Translations under genes and position numbers: made by a program
The notes under the pieces: model-generated
What the model was told of the DNA's origin: nothing
Seen by the model: the letters and a program-made list of their open reading frames with translations, nothing else
Database searches by the model: none
DNA from: Fibrobacter sp.
GTDB taxonomy: Bacteria > Fibrobacterota > Fibrobacteria > Fibrobacterales > Fibrobacteraceae
Length of the DNA stretch: 64,000 nucleotides
NCBI GenBank assembly: GCA_024399015.1
Contig: JAKSIC010000003.1
Location: 124,001 to 188,000 of the forward strand
Direction of reading: 5' to 3'
In this document: in pieces, positions 8,021-16,232 of the stretch
Position numbering within the stretch: position 1 is the first letter of the stretch
Layout of the letters: every line of letters begins with the position of its first letter

Positions 8021-8902
8021 TTAACCTTTGGAAAGAGTCAGCAGAACTGCACCGGCAAGGATAATGAAGGTGGCCAAAAGCAACTTGATTCGTTCCTTGG
8101 CGGTCTTGTATTCGCCAAAAATAAATACACCCCAGCAAAGGTTCACCAGAAGGTTGAGCTGAGTGAGAGGATAGCCTACGGCGTAACCCAAGGCGCCACC
8201 TGCGGCAATGGGCGCGATGGCCCAGAAGCAACCGTGCATACCAAAGACCCACAAGGCGCCGGTACCTACGCAGACAAGGCTTGGCACCATCGGGAACCCA
8301 AAGGATTTCTTACGCTTCAACGTAAGGATTCCAACCAGAATCTGGCTCCCCACAAAAATGCCAATGGATGCCGGGCACATGAATTCCAGGTCAGTGAGAT
8401 CAAGGCCATTGGCTGTAGCGATCTTAAAGGGAATGAGGTAGGTACCAAAGACAAAGCCGCCCAGGAAAGAGCGCCAGTTTTTAAATACGGAACCGCCGGT
8501 AGACGGAGTCAAGCGGGACAAACCCACCAGGAAGCAGATAATCGCCGGGATGGAAAACTTGAAATCGGAGGTTTCCCCAAAGAGCAAAACCCCCGTCAGG
8601 AATGACGATAGAATGCTCACGCCCATGGCACGAACGCCAGCGCCAGCCAGGTCTGCCTCGGCCTGTACCGCCCAGAAACTGAAGGCGCCACCTGCCACCC
8701 ACAGGACACCGCAAAGCAAGCCGATAGGATTCAAGTTAAAGGTTCCCGTCACAAAGGCGATCACCAGAGAGCAAAGAAGCGCACCCGTGGTCATCATGGA
8801 AAGGAAGGACCAGGAAGAGTAGGAGGACCACTTTTTCAAGGGCACCATGTAGGAGCCGAAAATGACGATGGCGAGCAAGGCGCCGAAATAGCTATTTCCC
8901 AA
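8021..8902 (-). CDS. GRP-family sugar transporter (GlcU/RhaT-like)
   Basis: A 293-residue inner-membrane protein with about ten hydrophobic segments in the drug/metabolite-transporter fold. It carries the GRP family features FGSYMVPLKKW near the N terminus, a mirrored FGTYLIPFKIA near the middle and YPLTQLNLLVNLCWGVFIFGE towards the end (two inverted halves). Members take up glucose, rhamnose or related sugars by proton symport. The best start is TTG at 8902, which overlaps the last 11 bases of mnmE; upstream in-frame codons would encode an unlikely polar extension. The coding frames of the two genes overlap, so translation is probably coupled. Confidence 0.85.
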   Translation of the reverse strand: MGNSYFGALLAIVIFGSYMVPLKKWSSYSSWSFLSMMTTGALLCSLVIAFVTGTFNLNPIGLLCGVLWVAGGAFSFWAVQAEADLAGAGVRAMGVSILSSFLTGVLLFGETSDFKFSIPAIICFLVGLSRLTPSTGGSVFKNWRSFLGGFVFGTYLIPFKIATANGLDLTDLEFMCPASIGIFVGSQILVGILTLKRKKSFGFPMVPSLVCVGTGALWVFGMHGCFWAIAPIAAGGALGYAVGYPLTQLNLLVNLCWGVFIFGEYKTAKERIKLLLATFIILAGAVLLTLSKG

Positions 8903-10292
8903 TGCAGAACCCCGCAAAGATGGATTGTAAAACGTCTTCGGACGAAATTTCGCCCGTGATACTCTGGAGGGAACGGCGAACCAGTTGCATTTCAAATGCC
9001 AATAATTCTACCGCCGGATTTGTCTTGAGTAAATTCAACACGCGATTAACGCCCACCGCAGCCTCTTCCAGACAAGCCTTTTCTCTTTCGCTGGTAATCC
9101 AGAGGTCTTCGGAATTTTCGCGATTCTTGAAAAGGCGGGCGTTAAGGACGGATTTAAGTTCAGCGAGGCCCACACCTGTTTTGGAAGAGATGGACAAGGA
9201 ATCCAGAGCGACGCTTTCTCGGGAACGGGAAGAGGGAGCAACATCCGCTTTAGTATGAAGAACCAAGTCCGGGCGAACACCAACGTCAGATAGATTCTTC
9301 GCTTCGCTCAGAATGACGGTTGCGGATACATTATCCGACAACAATTGTTCATTGGAAGAATCCACCAGCAGGATTTTCAAATCGGCTTCTGCAAGAATCT
9401 GCTTGCTCTTTTCCATACTCAAGGCATCCAAAGCGTCGGCAGCCTTTTCGGCAAGGCCCGCAGTATCCACCAGGCGGATTTCGCCACCGTCCAGGAAAAG
9501 GCGGACTTCCACGAAGTCGCGGGTAGTTCCCGCAATATCGCTCACAAGAATGCGGTCTTCGCCAAGCAGGGCATTTACCAAGCTGGACTTGCCCGCATTA
9601 GGGGCGCCGTATAAAACCACCAGAGGCAAGCGTCCTACTTCAGCCTTACCGCGGAAGCTATTCAAAATGTCCTGCACCGACTGACGGATTTTCACAAAAC
9701 GGGTTTCCCAGCCAGCATAATCCGGATCCGCTTCTTCTTCGGCAAAATCCACGTCCAGTTCAAGGCGGGCAGAAATATCCTTCACCTGTTCAGTTAGCGC
9801 AGCCACTTTTTTGGAAAGAGCGCCACCCAGCAAACGGCGCGCATTTTTAAGTTCAGAGGCATTGGCACTGTGGATAACGTCAGCCACAGATTCAGCCTGA
9901 ACCAGGTCCATTTTTCCGTTCAAGAAAGCACGGCGGGTATATTCACCCGGTTCTGCCAAACGGACACCAGCCACTTCACGGATTGCCTGCAACAAGTTAC
10001 GGACAATCAGCGGGTTTCCGTGGGGATAAAGTTCCAGGGTGTCCTCACCAGTGTAGGAATTGGGACCTTCAAAAAAGAGATAAAGCAAGGAATCGATATC
10101 GCGAGCGTTTCCCAACTTGGCCATTCTCGGAGTTAGGTTTTCACGAGCCTTTTCACCAAAGAGGTAAGCCACTACGTCACGGACCTTGGAACCGCTGACA
10201 CGGATTGCAGCAACGGCACTGACCCCGGCAGGAGTCATAGGAGCCACAATAGTCTGGTTCTCAAAAGGGATTTCTTTAGCCTTGCATTCCAT
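8892..10292 (-). CDS. mnmE: tRNA modification GTPase MnmE
   Basis: A 466-residue GTPase that, with MnmG, installs (carboxymethyl)aminomethyl groups on wobble uridine of tRNAs. It has the N-terminal tetrahydrofolate-binding domain (1-120), a helical domain and an inserted G domain with G1 GAPNAGKS, G3 DTAG and a G4-like TKAD (NKxD altered), and ends with the invariant CxGK motif (CIGK). Between G3 and G4, residues about 326-334 read VILSEAKNL, the translation of a dispersed DNA repeat; this loop is absent from typical MnmE. The start has no Shine-Dalgarno but a TATCTTTA box 5 bases upstream. It overlaps the GRP transporter gene downstream. Confidence 0.96.
   Translation of the reverse strand: MECKAKEIPFENQTIVAPMTPAGVSAVAAIRVSGSKVRDVVAYLFGEKARENLTPRMAKLGNARDIDSLLYLFFEGPNSYTGEDTLELYPHGNPLIVRNLLQAIREVAGVRLAEPGEYTRRAFLNGKMDLVQAESVADVIHSANASELKNARRLLGGALSKKVAALTEQVKDISARLELDVDFAEEEADPDYAGWETRFVKIRQSVQDILNSFRGKAEVGRLPLVVLYGAPNAGKSSLVNALLGEDRILVSDIAGTTRDFVEVRLFLDGGEIRLVDTAGLAEKAADALDALSMEKSKQILAEADLKILLVDSSNEQLLSDNVSATVILSEAKNLSDVGVRPDLVLHTKADVAPSSRSRESVALDSLSISSKTGVGLAELKSVLNARLFKNRENSEDLWITSEREKACLEEAAVGVNRVLNLLKTNPAVELLAFEMQLVRRSLQSITGEISSEDVLQSIFAGFCIGK
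9292..9317 (-). repeat. dispersed repeat inserted in frame within mnmE
   Basis: The minus strand reads GTCATTCTGAGCG then AAGCGAAGAATCT, a repeat of the TCATTCTGAGCGAAGC class. Translated in the mnmE frame it gives VILSEAKNL. Related palindromes lie at 7971-8010, 25984-26017, 45928-45955 and 46418-46451. Confidence 0.75.
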
Positions 10293-10297
10293 AACAA

Positions 10298-10305
10298 TAA
10301 AGATA
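10298..10305 (-). promoter_or_regulatory. TAnnTTTA box 5 nt before mnmE start
   Basis: TATCTTTA-TTGTT-ATG on the minus strand, with no Shine-Dalgarno. It mirrors the divergent box at 10339-10346. Confidence 0.45.
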
Positions 10306-10338
10306 GAAAATCCATTTTTTCTTTTTTTAATCTTTAAC

Positions 10339-10346
10339 TATCTTTA
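10339..10346 (+). promoter_or_regulatory. TAnnTTTA box 5 nt before aldose epimerase start
   Basis: TATCTTTA-GGCCT-ATG, with no Shine-Dalgarno. Together with the mnmE box it forms a compact divergent promoter of 59 bp. Confidence 0.45.
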
Positions 10347-10351
10347 GGCCT

Positions 10352-11341
10352 ATGAGTACTTTCAAGCTTATTACACGCCCCCTGGGCACCGTTCAATGTT
10401 ATGTTCTGCAGCGCGACGACGGCGCTGAATTCGAAATTCTCAACGGCTTCGGCGGCGGACTTAACGCATGGCGCATTCCCGCAAGCAAGAAGAACGGCGA
10501 ACTTCTGGACCTGCTCTTTGGTTACCGCGACGGATCCACCCTGCACCAGATCGCTCCCGACACCAACGCCGGTTGCAGACTCAGCCCCTTCCCGGGTCGT
10601 ACCGCTTACGCAAAGTTCACCTGGAACGGCGAAACCTACCAGCTGGTGAATAACGTGAGCTGGGCTCCCCACGCCCTCCATGGCTTCTTGCAGAATAAGG
10701 AATGGCTGTTCGAAAGTTTTGAAAGCGACAGCGAAAAAGCCGTAGCCGTGTTCAGCTGTGACTGGCCGGGCGCCTTCGCAGGCTTCCCCTTCCCCTACCG
10801 CGCTACAAATAAAGTAACATTCACTGGTGAAACCGTGACCGTTGAAGCCTCCGTCAAGAACGTGGGCAACAAGGACCTTCCCTACTCCGAAGGCTGGCAC
10901 CCCTACTTTATGCTGGGCGAAACCATCAACGACCTCACCATGACCTTGCCCAAGAGCGACTTGGCCCTGTTGGATTCCGCAGACCTCCCCACCGGCAATT
11001 TCAAGGACGACACCCGTTTTGTTGGCGGCCGCAAGATCAATGACGAATTCATCAACGACTGTTTCTGCTTGGGCGACGAATTCGCAAAGGCAGCTCCTTC
11101 CGAAAACAAGACCGCCTCGGTTACTCTGGATGGCCAATTCGGTTCCCTGGATATCTGGCAGCAGACTGGCAACGAACAGTACAATGCCATCCAGATTTAC
11201 ACTCCGCCTGACCGCATGAGCATCGCCATTGAGCCCATGACTTCCGAACCGGATGCACTGAACCACCATCGTGGCCTCATCGTGATCCCCCCGGGCGAAT
11301 CCAGGACCTTCAAGTTCGGATTCAAGTTCAGCGGAAAATAA
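10352..11341 (+). CDS. aldose 1-epimerase (galactose mutarotase family)
   Basis: A 329-residue cytosolic enzyme that interconverts alpha and beta anomers of hexoses before phosphorylation. Family hallmarks are LSPFPGRTAYAKF (about 76-88), the substrate-binding His in HALHGF (about 108-113), GWHPYF (about 183-188) with the catalytic His, and the C-terminal catalytic Glu in IEPMTSEPDALN. Length and motif order are normal and there is no signal peptide. It sits alone between mnmE and the mannanase block, with its own terminator; a role in handling released glucose, galactose or mannose is inferred. Confidence 0.92.
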   Translation: MSTFKLITRPLGTVQCYVLQRDDGAEFEILNGFGGGLNAWRIPASKKNGELLDLLFGYRDGSTLHQIAPDTNAGCRLSPFPGRTAYAKFTWNGETYQLVNNVSWAPHALHGFLQNKEWLFESFESDSEKAVAVFSCDWPGAFAGFPFPYRATNKVTFTGETVTVEASVKNVGNKDLPYSEGWHPYFMLGETINDLTMTLPKSDLALLDSADLPTGNFKDDTRFVGGRKINDEFINDCFCLGDEFAKAAPSENKTASVTLDGQFGSLDIWQQTGNEQYNAIQIYTPPDRMSIAIEPMTSEPDALNHHRGLIVIPPGESRTFKFGFKFSGK

Positions 11342-11413
11342 TTCGGTGCACAAAATTGGCACACCGGCATGGTACATTTTTAACCGAAAATTTTCAACAC
11401 TTTTACCAAAAAC

Positions 11414-11446
11414 GGCGTTTTTCGAAAGAAAACGCCATTTTTCTTT
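11414..11446 (+). terminator. rho-independent terminator after the epimerase gene
   Basis: GGCGTTTT (11414-11421) pairs with AAAACGCC (11429-11436), followed by ATTTTTC; 72 bases beyond the stop codon. Confidence 0.75.
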
Positions 11447-11517
11447 TTCCACACACGTTGAGTTTTTTTCAACGTTATTACAACATAGACCATAATAAAC
11501 TGAGCTGTCAGCCCCCA

Positions 11518-11542
11518 ACGAGTATAATTTATATGCCGTAAA
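11518..11542 (+). promoter_or_regulatory. promoter-like motif shared with the GH5 gene
   Basis: ACGAGTATA followed by an AT stretch and GCCGTAAA (11535-11542). The same ACGAGTATA ... GCCGTAAA arrangement precedes the GH5 gene at 13988-14014. TATAAT at 11523-11528 is a plausible -10 box; the conserved GCCGTAAA would be the start of the leader. Confidence 0.45.
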
Positions 11543-11566
11543 TCTCATTATTGTATGGAGTGGTTT

Positions 11567-13855
11567 ATGAGCTTAATGAAAAATCTCGCCATTTTTGGCT
11601 TGGCCGCAACGACCGTCTTTGCAGCAGACAAGTACGAAGCTGAAGACGCAACTTTCGGCGACGGCGTTAGCAAGCTTACCAGTGCAAATGCATCTGGTGG
11701 CGCATATCTCAAGATGGAATCCGGCGACATTGACTTTACCGTCACTGTCCCCAGCGCAGGAAACTACTCCATCGCAATTCATTACGCAGGTACCTACGGC
11801 GAAAAAATCAACAACCTTCTCGTTGATGGCAACAAGGTCGCAGAAATCACTTTCGCAAGTGGCAAGGCATTTACCGACGTGGTTTCCGTCGCAGCACTGA
11901 AGGCAGGCACCAACAAGATTTCCATTGGCAAAAGCTGGGGCTGGATCGACGTGGACTACATCACCGTTGAACCTTTCACTGTAGGTGAATTCAACCTCTG
12001 CAACGGCCCTGTTACCGCAAAGGCTACTGAAAGCGCCAAGAAGCTCTACAACTTCCTCGCCAGTAACTTCCAAAAGAAAACCATCTCCGGCTTCATGACC
12101 GGTAACATGGATAACTACACCGTAGGTGCAGATTTCACCACCCACGAAGATATCCAAGCCGTTTACACCCGCAGCGGCAAGTATCCCGCATTGGTAGGCA
12201 TCGACTTGATGAACGCAACCGGCGGCAATTCCGAAGGTTCCTGGTTTATCGAATACAATGACAAGGTTCTCTCCTTGGCTCGTAGCGCATGGAAGAATGG
12301 CGCAATTCCCGCCTTCACATGGCACTGGCGTCCGGGTGAGGAAACCGAATTCTACGTTGCAGGTGCCAACGCCAATTTCACAGACTTTGATTTTACCGAC
12401 GCCTTTATGACCGGCACAACCACTTGGGATACCCTTTCTACCACCTACCAGGCTTTGGTTGGCGACATTGACAAGGTTTCCAAGCACTTCCTCTCCCTCC
12501 AGGACGAAGGCATCGCCGCCATCTTCCGCCCCCTCCATGAATCTGGTGGCGATTGGTTCTGGTGGAGCACCCATACTGGCAAGCAGTTCGCAGCCCTCTA
12601 CCAGTTGGTTTACGAACGCATGGTCTTTAAGAATGGTGTAAATAACCTGGTTTGGGATTTCAACCCCCAGACCGCGGCTCGTACCGATTGGACTCCGGGA
12701 GAAAACTACTACGACGTTCTCTCCATTGACATTTACAACAACAAGGGCAACCACGCTAGCAATAGCTCCGCATTCTTCGACTTGATGAACAAGTTCAGTG
12801 CAAACAAGATTCTCGCCCTCTCCGAAAATGGCCCTATTCCTGACGTGACCAATATGCACGCAGACCAGGCTGTTTGGAGTTGGTGGATGCCATGGTATCA
12901 GTCTTGGAGCGGAGGCTACGCAGACTCTACCAGCAACAGCGTTTGGACAAGCAACATGGCCAGCGACAAGATCATCACTCTTGACGAAATGCCAGGTTGG
13001 GACAACTACACCATCGTTGCCGCAGGCAAGCAGCAGTGCCCCACTTCTACCGCCAACGCAAAATATAGCGGTGACGCAGACAAGGCTTCCGGTGCCGCCA
13101 AGGATTACAAGATGGCCGTCACCGTCAAGGAACTGGAAGAAAACGCCGGTGCAAACGTTCAATACGAAAAGGTTCCCAACTTGACCGGTTCCAAGAGTGC
13201 CTCCGTTGAAATAGAAAACACCGGTGCAACTGGCGTTTGGATTGGATTGGCATTCGTACGTAGAGGAGAAGGAAAAACCGGTTGGACCTGGGAAATGTCC
13301 AATTCCACCGACTGCTGGCTCGAAGCTGGTGTCAAGAAGACCTGCGAATTCGACATCACCACCTATACCGATGACGCTGGCACCGACCACCCCATCGATT
13401 TGGATAACTTGTTCTCTGTGACCCTCATGATTTCCACTCCGGGCTTCGAAGGAACCGTTATCTTCGACAACCTGGTCACCGATGATGGCAAGGTAATCAA
13501 CAACTTCAACAAGGCAACAAACCTCTTTGTTGCAAGTGAAGAAACAGCAGCCAAGGTTGCAAAGATCGAACTGGTTGATGAAACTGGCAAGCCCTCCGCA
13601 ATCAAGGCCGTCGCACAGGCTCTTGCAAGTTCCAAGATCAGCGTCGTTGGCAACAGCGTTCTGCTCAACGCAGCAAAGTCCGGCATGGTCAGCGTCGACG
13701 TGTTCGGCATGAACGGCAAGCGTGTTGCAACCCTCTTCCGCGGCATGCTCACCGCAGGCACCCACGCCTTCGACATGTCTGAACTTTCCAAGGGTCAGTA
13801 CATCATCCGCGTGAAGGGCGCAGGCTTCACCGCAACTCAGCCGATTCGCCGCTAA
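11567..13855 (+). CDS. secreted GH26 beta-mannanase with CBM35-like and C-terminal modules
   Basis: A 762-residue secreted enzyme. A signal peptide (1-20) is followed by a CBM35-like domain (about 21-140; KYEAEDATF ... WGWIDVDYI), a GH26 TIM barrel (about 155-480) with acid/base Glu325 in RPLHESGGDWFWW and nucleophile Glu420 in LSENGPIPD, a beta domain (about 495-680; ends GTVIFDNLVTDDG) and a C-terminal sorting-like domain (about 700-762; VDVFGMNGKR ... LSKGQYIIRVKG). GH26 enzymes mostly hydrolyse beta-1,4-mannan. The start ATG 11567 follows GGAG at a good distance; an in-frame ATG at 11555 overlaps that site. The last ~60 residues are almost identical to those of the GH5 protein. Confidence 0.92.
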   Translation: MSLMKNLAIFGLAATTVFAADKYEAEDATFGDGVSKLTSANASGGAYLKMESGDIDFTVTVPSAGNYSIAIHYAGTYGEKINNLLVDGNKVAEITFASGKAFTDVVSVAALKAGTNKISIGKSWGWIDVDYITVEPFTVGEFNLCNGPVTAKATESAKKLYNFLASNFQKKTISGFMTGNMDNYTVGADFTTHEDIQAVYTRSGKYPALVGIDLMNATGGNSEGSWFIEYNDKVLSLARSAWKNGAIPAFTWHWRPGEETEFYVAGANANFTDFDFTDAFMTGTTTWDTLSTTYQALVGDIDKVSKHFLSLQDEGIAAIFRPLHESGGDWFWWSTHTGKQFAALYQLVYERMVFKNGVNNLVWDFNPQTAARTDWTPGENYYDVLSIDIYNNKGNHASNSSAFFDLMNKFSANKILALSENGPIPDVTNMHADQAVWSWWMPWYQSWSGGYADSTSNSVWTSNMASDKIITLDEMPGWDNYTIVAAGKQQCPTSTANAKYSGDADKASGAAKDYKMAVTVKELEENAGANVQYEKVPNLTGSKSASVEIENTGATGVWIGLAFVRRGEGKTGWTWEMSNSTDCWLEAGVKKTCEFDITTYTDDAGTDHPIDLDNLFSVTLMISTPGFEGTVIFDNLVTDDGKVINNFNKATNLFVASEETAAKVAKIELVDETGKPSAIKAVAQALASSKISVVGNSVLLNAAKSGMVSVDVFGMNGKRVATLFRGMLTAGTHAFDMSELSKGQYIIRVKGAGFTATQPIRR

Positions 13856-13903
13856 AAAACACAAAAATTCGGGTACACTAAGGTAGATTTAGTGTTTGGG
13901 AAG

Positions 13904-13933
13904 AAACGCCGCGTTAATTCGCGGCGTTTTCTT
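13904..13933 (+). terminator. rho-independent terminator
   Basis: AAACGCCGCG and CGCGGCGTTT form a perfect 10-bp stem with loop TTAATT, followed by a T-rich run. Confidence 0.9.
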
Positions 13934-13987
13934 TGATTTGGCTCACAAAAATGTTTACGAATACCTTTCAAAATCGCCGTTTTCATG

Positions 13988-14014
13988 ACGAGTATATAGA
14001 TTTAAGGCCGTAAA
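13988..14014 (+). promoter_or_regulatory. promoter-like motif shared with the first GH26 gene
   Basis: ACGAGTATA, then TAGATTTA, then GCCGTAAA (14007-14014), 13-40 bases before the GH5 start codon. TAGATTTA fits the TAnnTTTA box, with the leader beginning near GCCG. Confidence 0.45.
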
Positions 14015-14027
14015 AAAGGAGACTTCA

Positions 14028-16022
14028 ATGAATATTGCGAAAATTGCATTAGCAGGCATGATTGCCGCAGGTACCGCCTTCGCCGCCAACGGTGATGGCT
14101 ACAAGATGAGCATTTGCTCCACCGATAAATCCAAGCTCTGCCATAACAATAAGGAAATCTTCCTCAATGGTATGAATATTGCCTGGTGGAATTTCAGCCA
14201 GGATGTCGGTAAAGACGCCAACGGCAAGCTCATGACCATCGATGAAAATGCAATCCGCAAAGACTTGAAGGACCTCCGTGCAGCAGGCGGCAATTCCATT
14301 CGTTGGTGGCTCTTTACCAACAACACCATGGATCCTAGCTTTGACCCCACCACTCATTATGCAACAGGCATCGAAGAACAGACCATCAAGAATGTAGGCA
14401 TGGTTCTGGATATTGCCGAAGAATACGGCATTGTAGTGGACCTCTGCCTTCTTTCCTTTGACATGATGAAGAAGGATTACGAAAGTACCCGCGAATGGGG
14501 TGGACGTTTTGACTTTACCGCCAACGAACTGATTTTGAAGGATGAAGCCGCCACCCAGGCATTCATCGACAAGGCAGTCCTCCCGCTGGTAAAGGCCTAC
14601 AAGAATCACCCGGCTCTTCTCGCCTGGGAAGTGTTTAATGAACCGGAAGGCATGACCAGCACCGAAAACTTCGGCAGCGGCTGGGGCACCACCTTGGTGG
14701 ATATCAAGTATATCCAGCGCGTCATCAACATGACCGCAGACGCAATCCATAAGGAAGCTCCCAACAACCTGGTTTCTAACGGTAGTGCACGTTTTACCAT
14801 GACCAGCGACAAGTGCGGTAAGAATTACTACACCGACGCCATGCTTCTCGCCGCCGGCGAAAACAAATACGCCAAGGGAACTCTGGACTTCTACCAAGTT
14901 CACTATTATCCTGAATGGAATCCCAACAACGCAAGTCCTTTCCATAACCCCTATAGCTACTATTTGCTGGACAAGCCTATGGTGGTCGGTGAACTCCCGG
15001 GCGCTGACTGGGATAACCTTAAGACAGGTGGCAATTTGAGTAGTGATCCGGCCGGTTCTCGTCTGATGACCATTGAACAGGCCTACACTTATGCCTTCAA
15101 GAACGGCTATGCCGGTGCATTGGGTTGGACACTCCACGAAGAAAATGGTGGCACTTTCTACCAGAATACCATTTGGAGTCTTGCAAATTCCTCCAAGGCA
15201 CTTACCGCTATCTACAACTTGGATTCTACCAAGGTAAAGATCAAGGACGCAGCAGCATCTGCAGGCGGACAAAACGGCTGGATGAAGGTGACCTACGCAA
15301 ACACTGATGCTAGCGAAGGAGCAAACCTTACTTACAACTTCACCACAAACCTTTCCACAAATAAGGCAATCACCTTTACCGTAGTGAACAAGTCTACATT
15401 GGACCTTCAGTACACCATGGCCTTGAAGACCAACGCAAAAGATAAGCACAAGGAATGGGGCTGGTACAACGGCAACAACTACTGCGACGTGGCTGCCGGT
15501 GAAACCGCAACTTGTTCCTTCCCCATTGCCGATTTCGCCTACTGGGAAGATGACTACCCCATTACCGAAAATCTCGGAAACCTGGCACAGGTCATTATCA
15601 AGCTCACTACCGGTGATTTCAGTGGTGAAGTGCTTATTGACAACGTTGTTGTAGATGGAGCCATCGTTATCAATAATTTTGATACCGAGTTCGATACCTT
15701 CTCCCCGGAACAGACAACCATTACTAAGGTGGAAACCTTCTTTGATGGAACTCCCGCAACTCCGCTGGCCATTAAGCCCGTAGCAGCAAGCTCCGCAAAG
15801 ATGTCCGTTGTCGGCAACCGCGTTATGCTTTCTACCGTTGCAACTGGCGAAACAAGCGTTGACGTATTCGGCATGAATGGCAAGCGCATCGCAACCCTCT
15901 ACCACGGAACACTGAAGGCCGGCACCCACGCCTTCGATATGTCTGAACTTTCCAAGGGTCAGTACATTATCCGCGTGAAGGGCGTTGGCATTATCGCTAC
16001 CCAGCCGGTAATCATCAAATAA
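14028..16022 (+). CDS. secreted GH5 (clan A) mannanase-like hydrolase with C-terminal modules
   Basis: A 664-residue secreted glycosidase. After a signal peptide (1-20, AFA) comes a GH5-like TIM barrel (about 24-395). Acid/base Glu205 lies in the strand-4 motif AWEVFNEPEG and the nucleophile Glu322 in VVGELPG. The N-terminal signature FLNGMNIAWWNF and the WTLHEENGG segment match mannanase-like GH5 subfamilies; the subfamily is not certain. A beta domain (about 410-565, ending GEVLIDNVVVDG) and a C-terminal sorting-like domain (about 605-664) are homologous to those of the GH26 protein before it. AAGGAG lies 8 bases before the ATG. Its position within a GH26 block supports mannan as substrate. 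Confidence 0.88.
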   Translation: MNIAKIALAGMIAAGTAFAANGDGYKMSICSTDKSKLCHNNKEIFLNGMNIAWWNFSQDVGKDANGKLMTIDENAIRKDLKDLRAAGGNSIRWWLFTNNTMDPSFDPTTHYATGIEEQTIKNVGMVLDIAEEYGIVVDLCLLSFDMMKKDYESTREWGGRFDFTANELILKDEAATQAFIDKAVLPLVKAYKNHPALLAWEVFNEPEGMTSTENFGSGWGTTLVDIKYIQRVINMTADAIHKEAPNNLVSNGSARFTMTSDKCGKNYYTDAMLLAAGENKYAKGTLDFYQVHYYPEWNPNNASPFHNPYSYYLLDKPMVVGELPGADWDNLKTGGNLSSDPAGSRLMTIEQAYTYAFKNGYAGALGWTLHEENGGTFYQNTIWSLANSSKALTAIYNLDSTKVKIKDAAASAGGQNGWMKVTYANTDASEGANLTYNFTTNLSTNKAITFTVVNKSTLDLQYTMALKTNAKDKHKEWGWYNGNNYCDVAAGETATCSFPIADFAYWEDDYPITENLGNLAQVIIKLTTGDFSGEVLIDNVVVDGAIVINNFDTEFDTFSPEQTTITKVETFFDGTPATPLAIKPVAASSAKMSVVGNRVMLSTVATGETSVDVFGMNGKRIATLYHGTLKAGTHAFDMSELSKGQYIIRVKGVGIIATQPVIIK

Positions 16023-16059
16023 TTTATAGTAGCCCAAACAGGTCTACGAAACTAACCAA

Positions 16060-16092
16060 AAGCGCCACGAGTAATCGCGGCGTTTTTTTTTG
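16060..16092 (+). terminator. rho-independent terminator
   Basis: CGCCACGA and TCGCGGCG pair with one mismatch across GTAA, followed by T9. Confidence 0.85.
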
Positions 16093-16232
16093 CATTTTGA
16101 GCATTCTCGTTGCGAACTATTCAACCTTTTTAACACAAAAAACTTTCATTTATTTCGGTCGAACCGAGCCGTATATATATTTCTATTTGGATTTATGTGT
16201 TCTTAGGAACATCGTGTTTTACAGGGGTCTAA

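Noticed and set aside
11573-13864. 763-codon open frame antisense to the first GH26 gene (and similar long antisense frames over GH5, CE1, GH57 and others)
   Set aside because: They mirror the codon structure of real genes, lack signal peptides, motifs and ribosome-binding sites, and encode Cys/His/Gly/Val-rich sequence without family resemblance.
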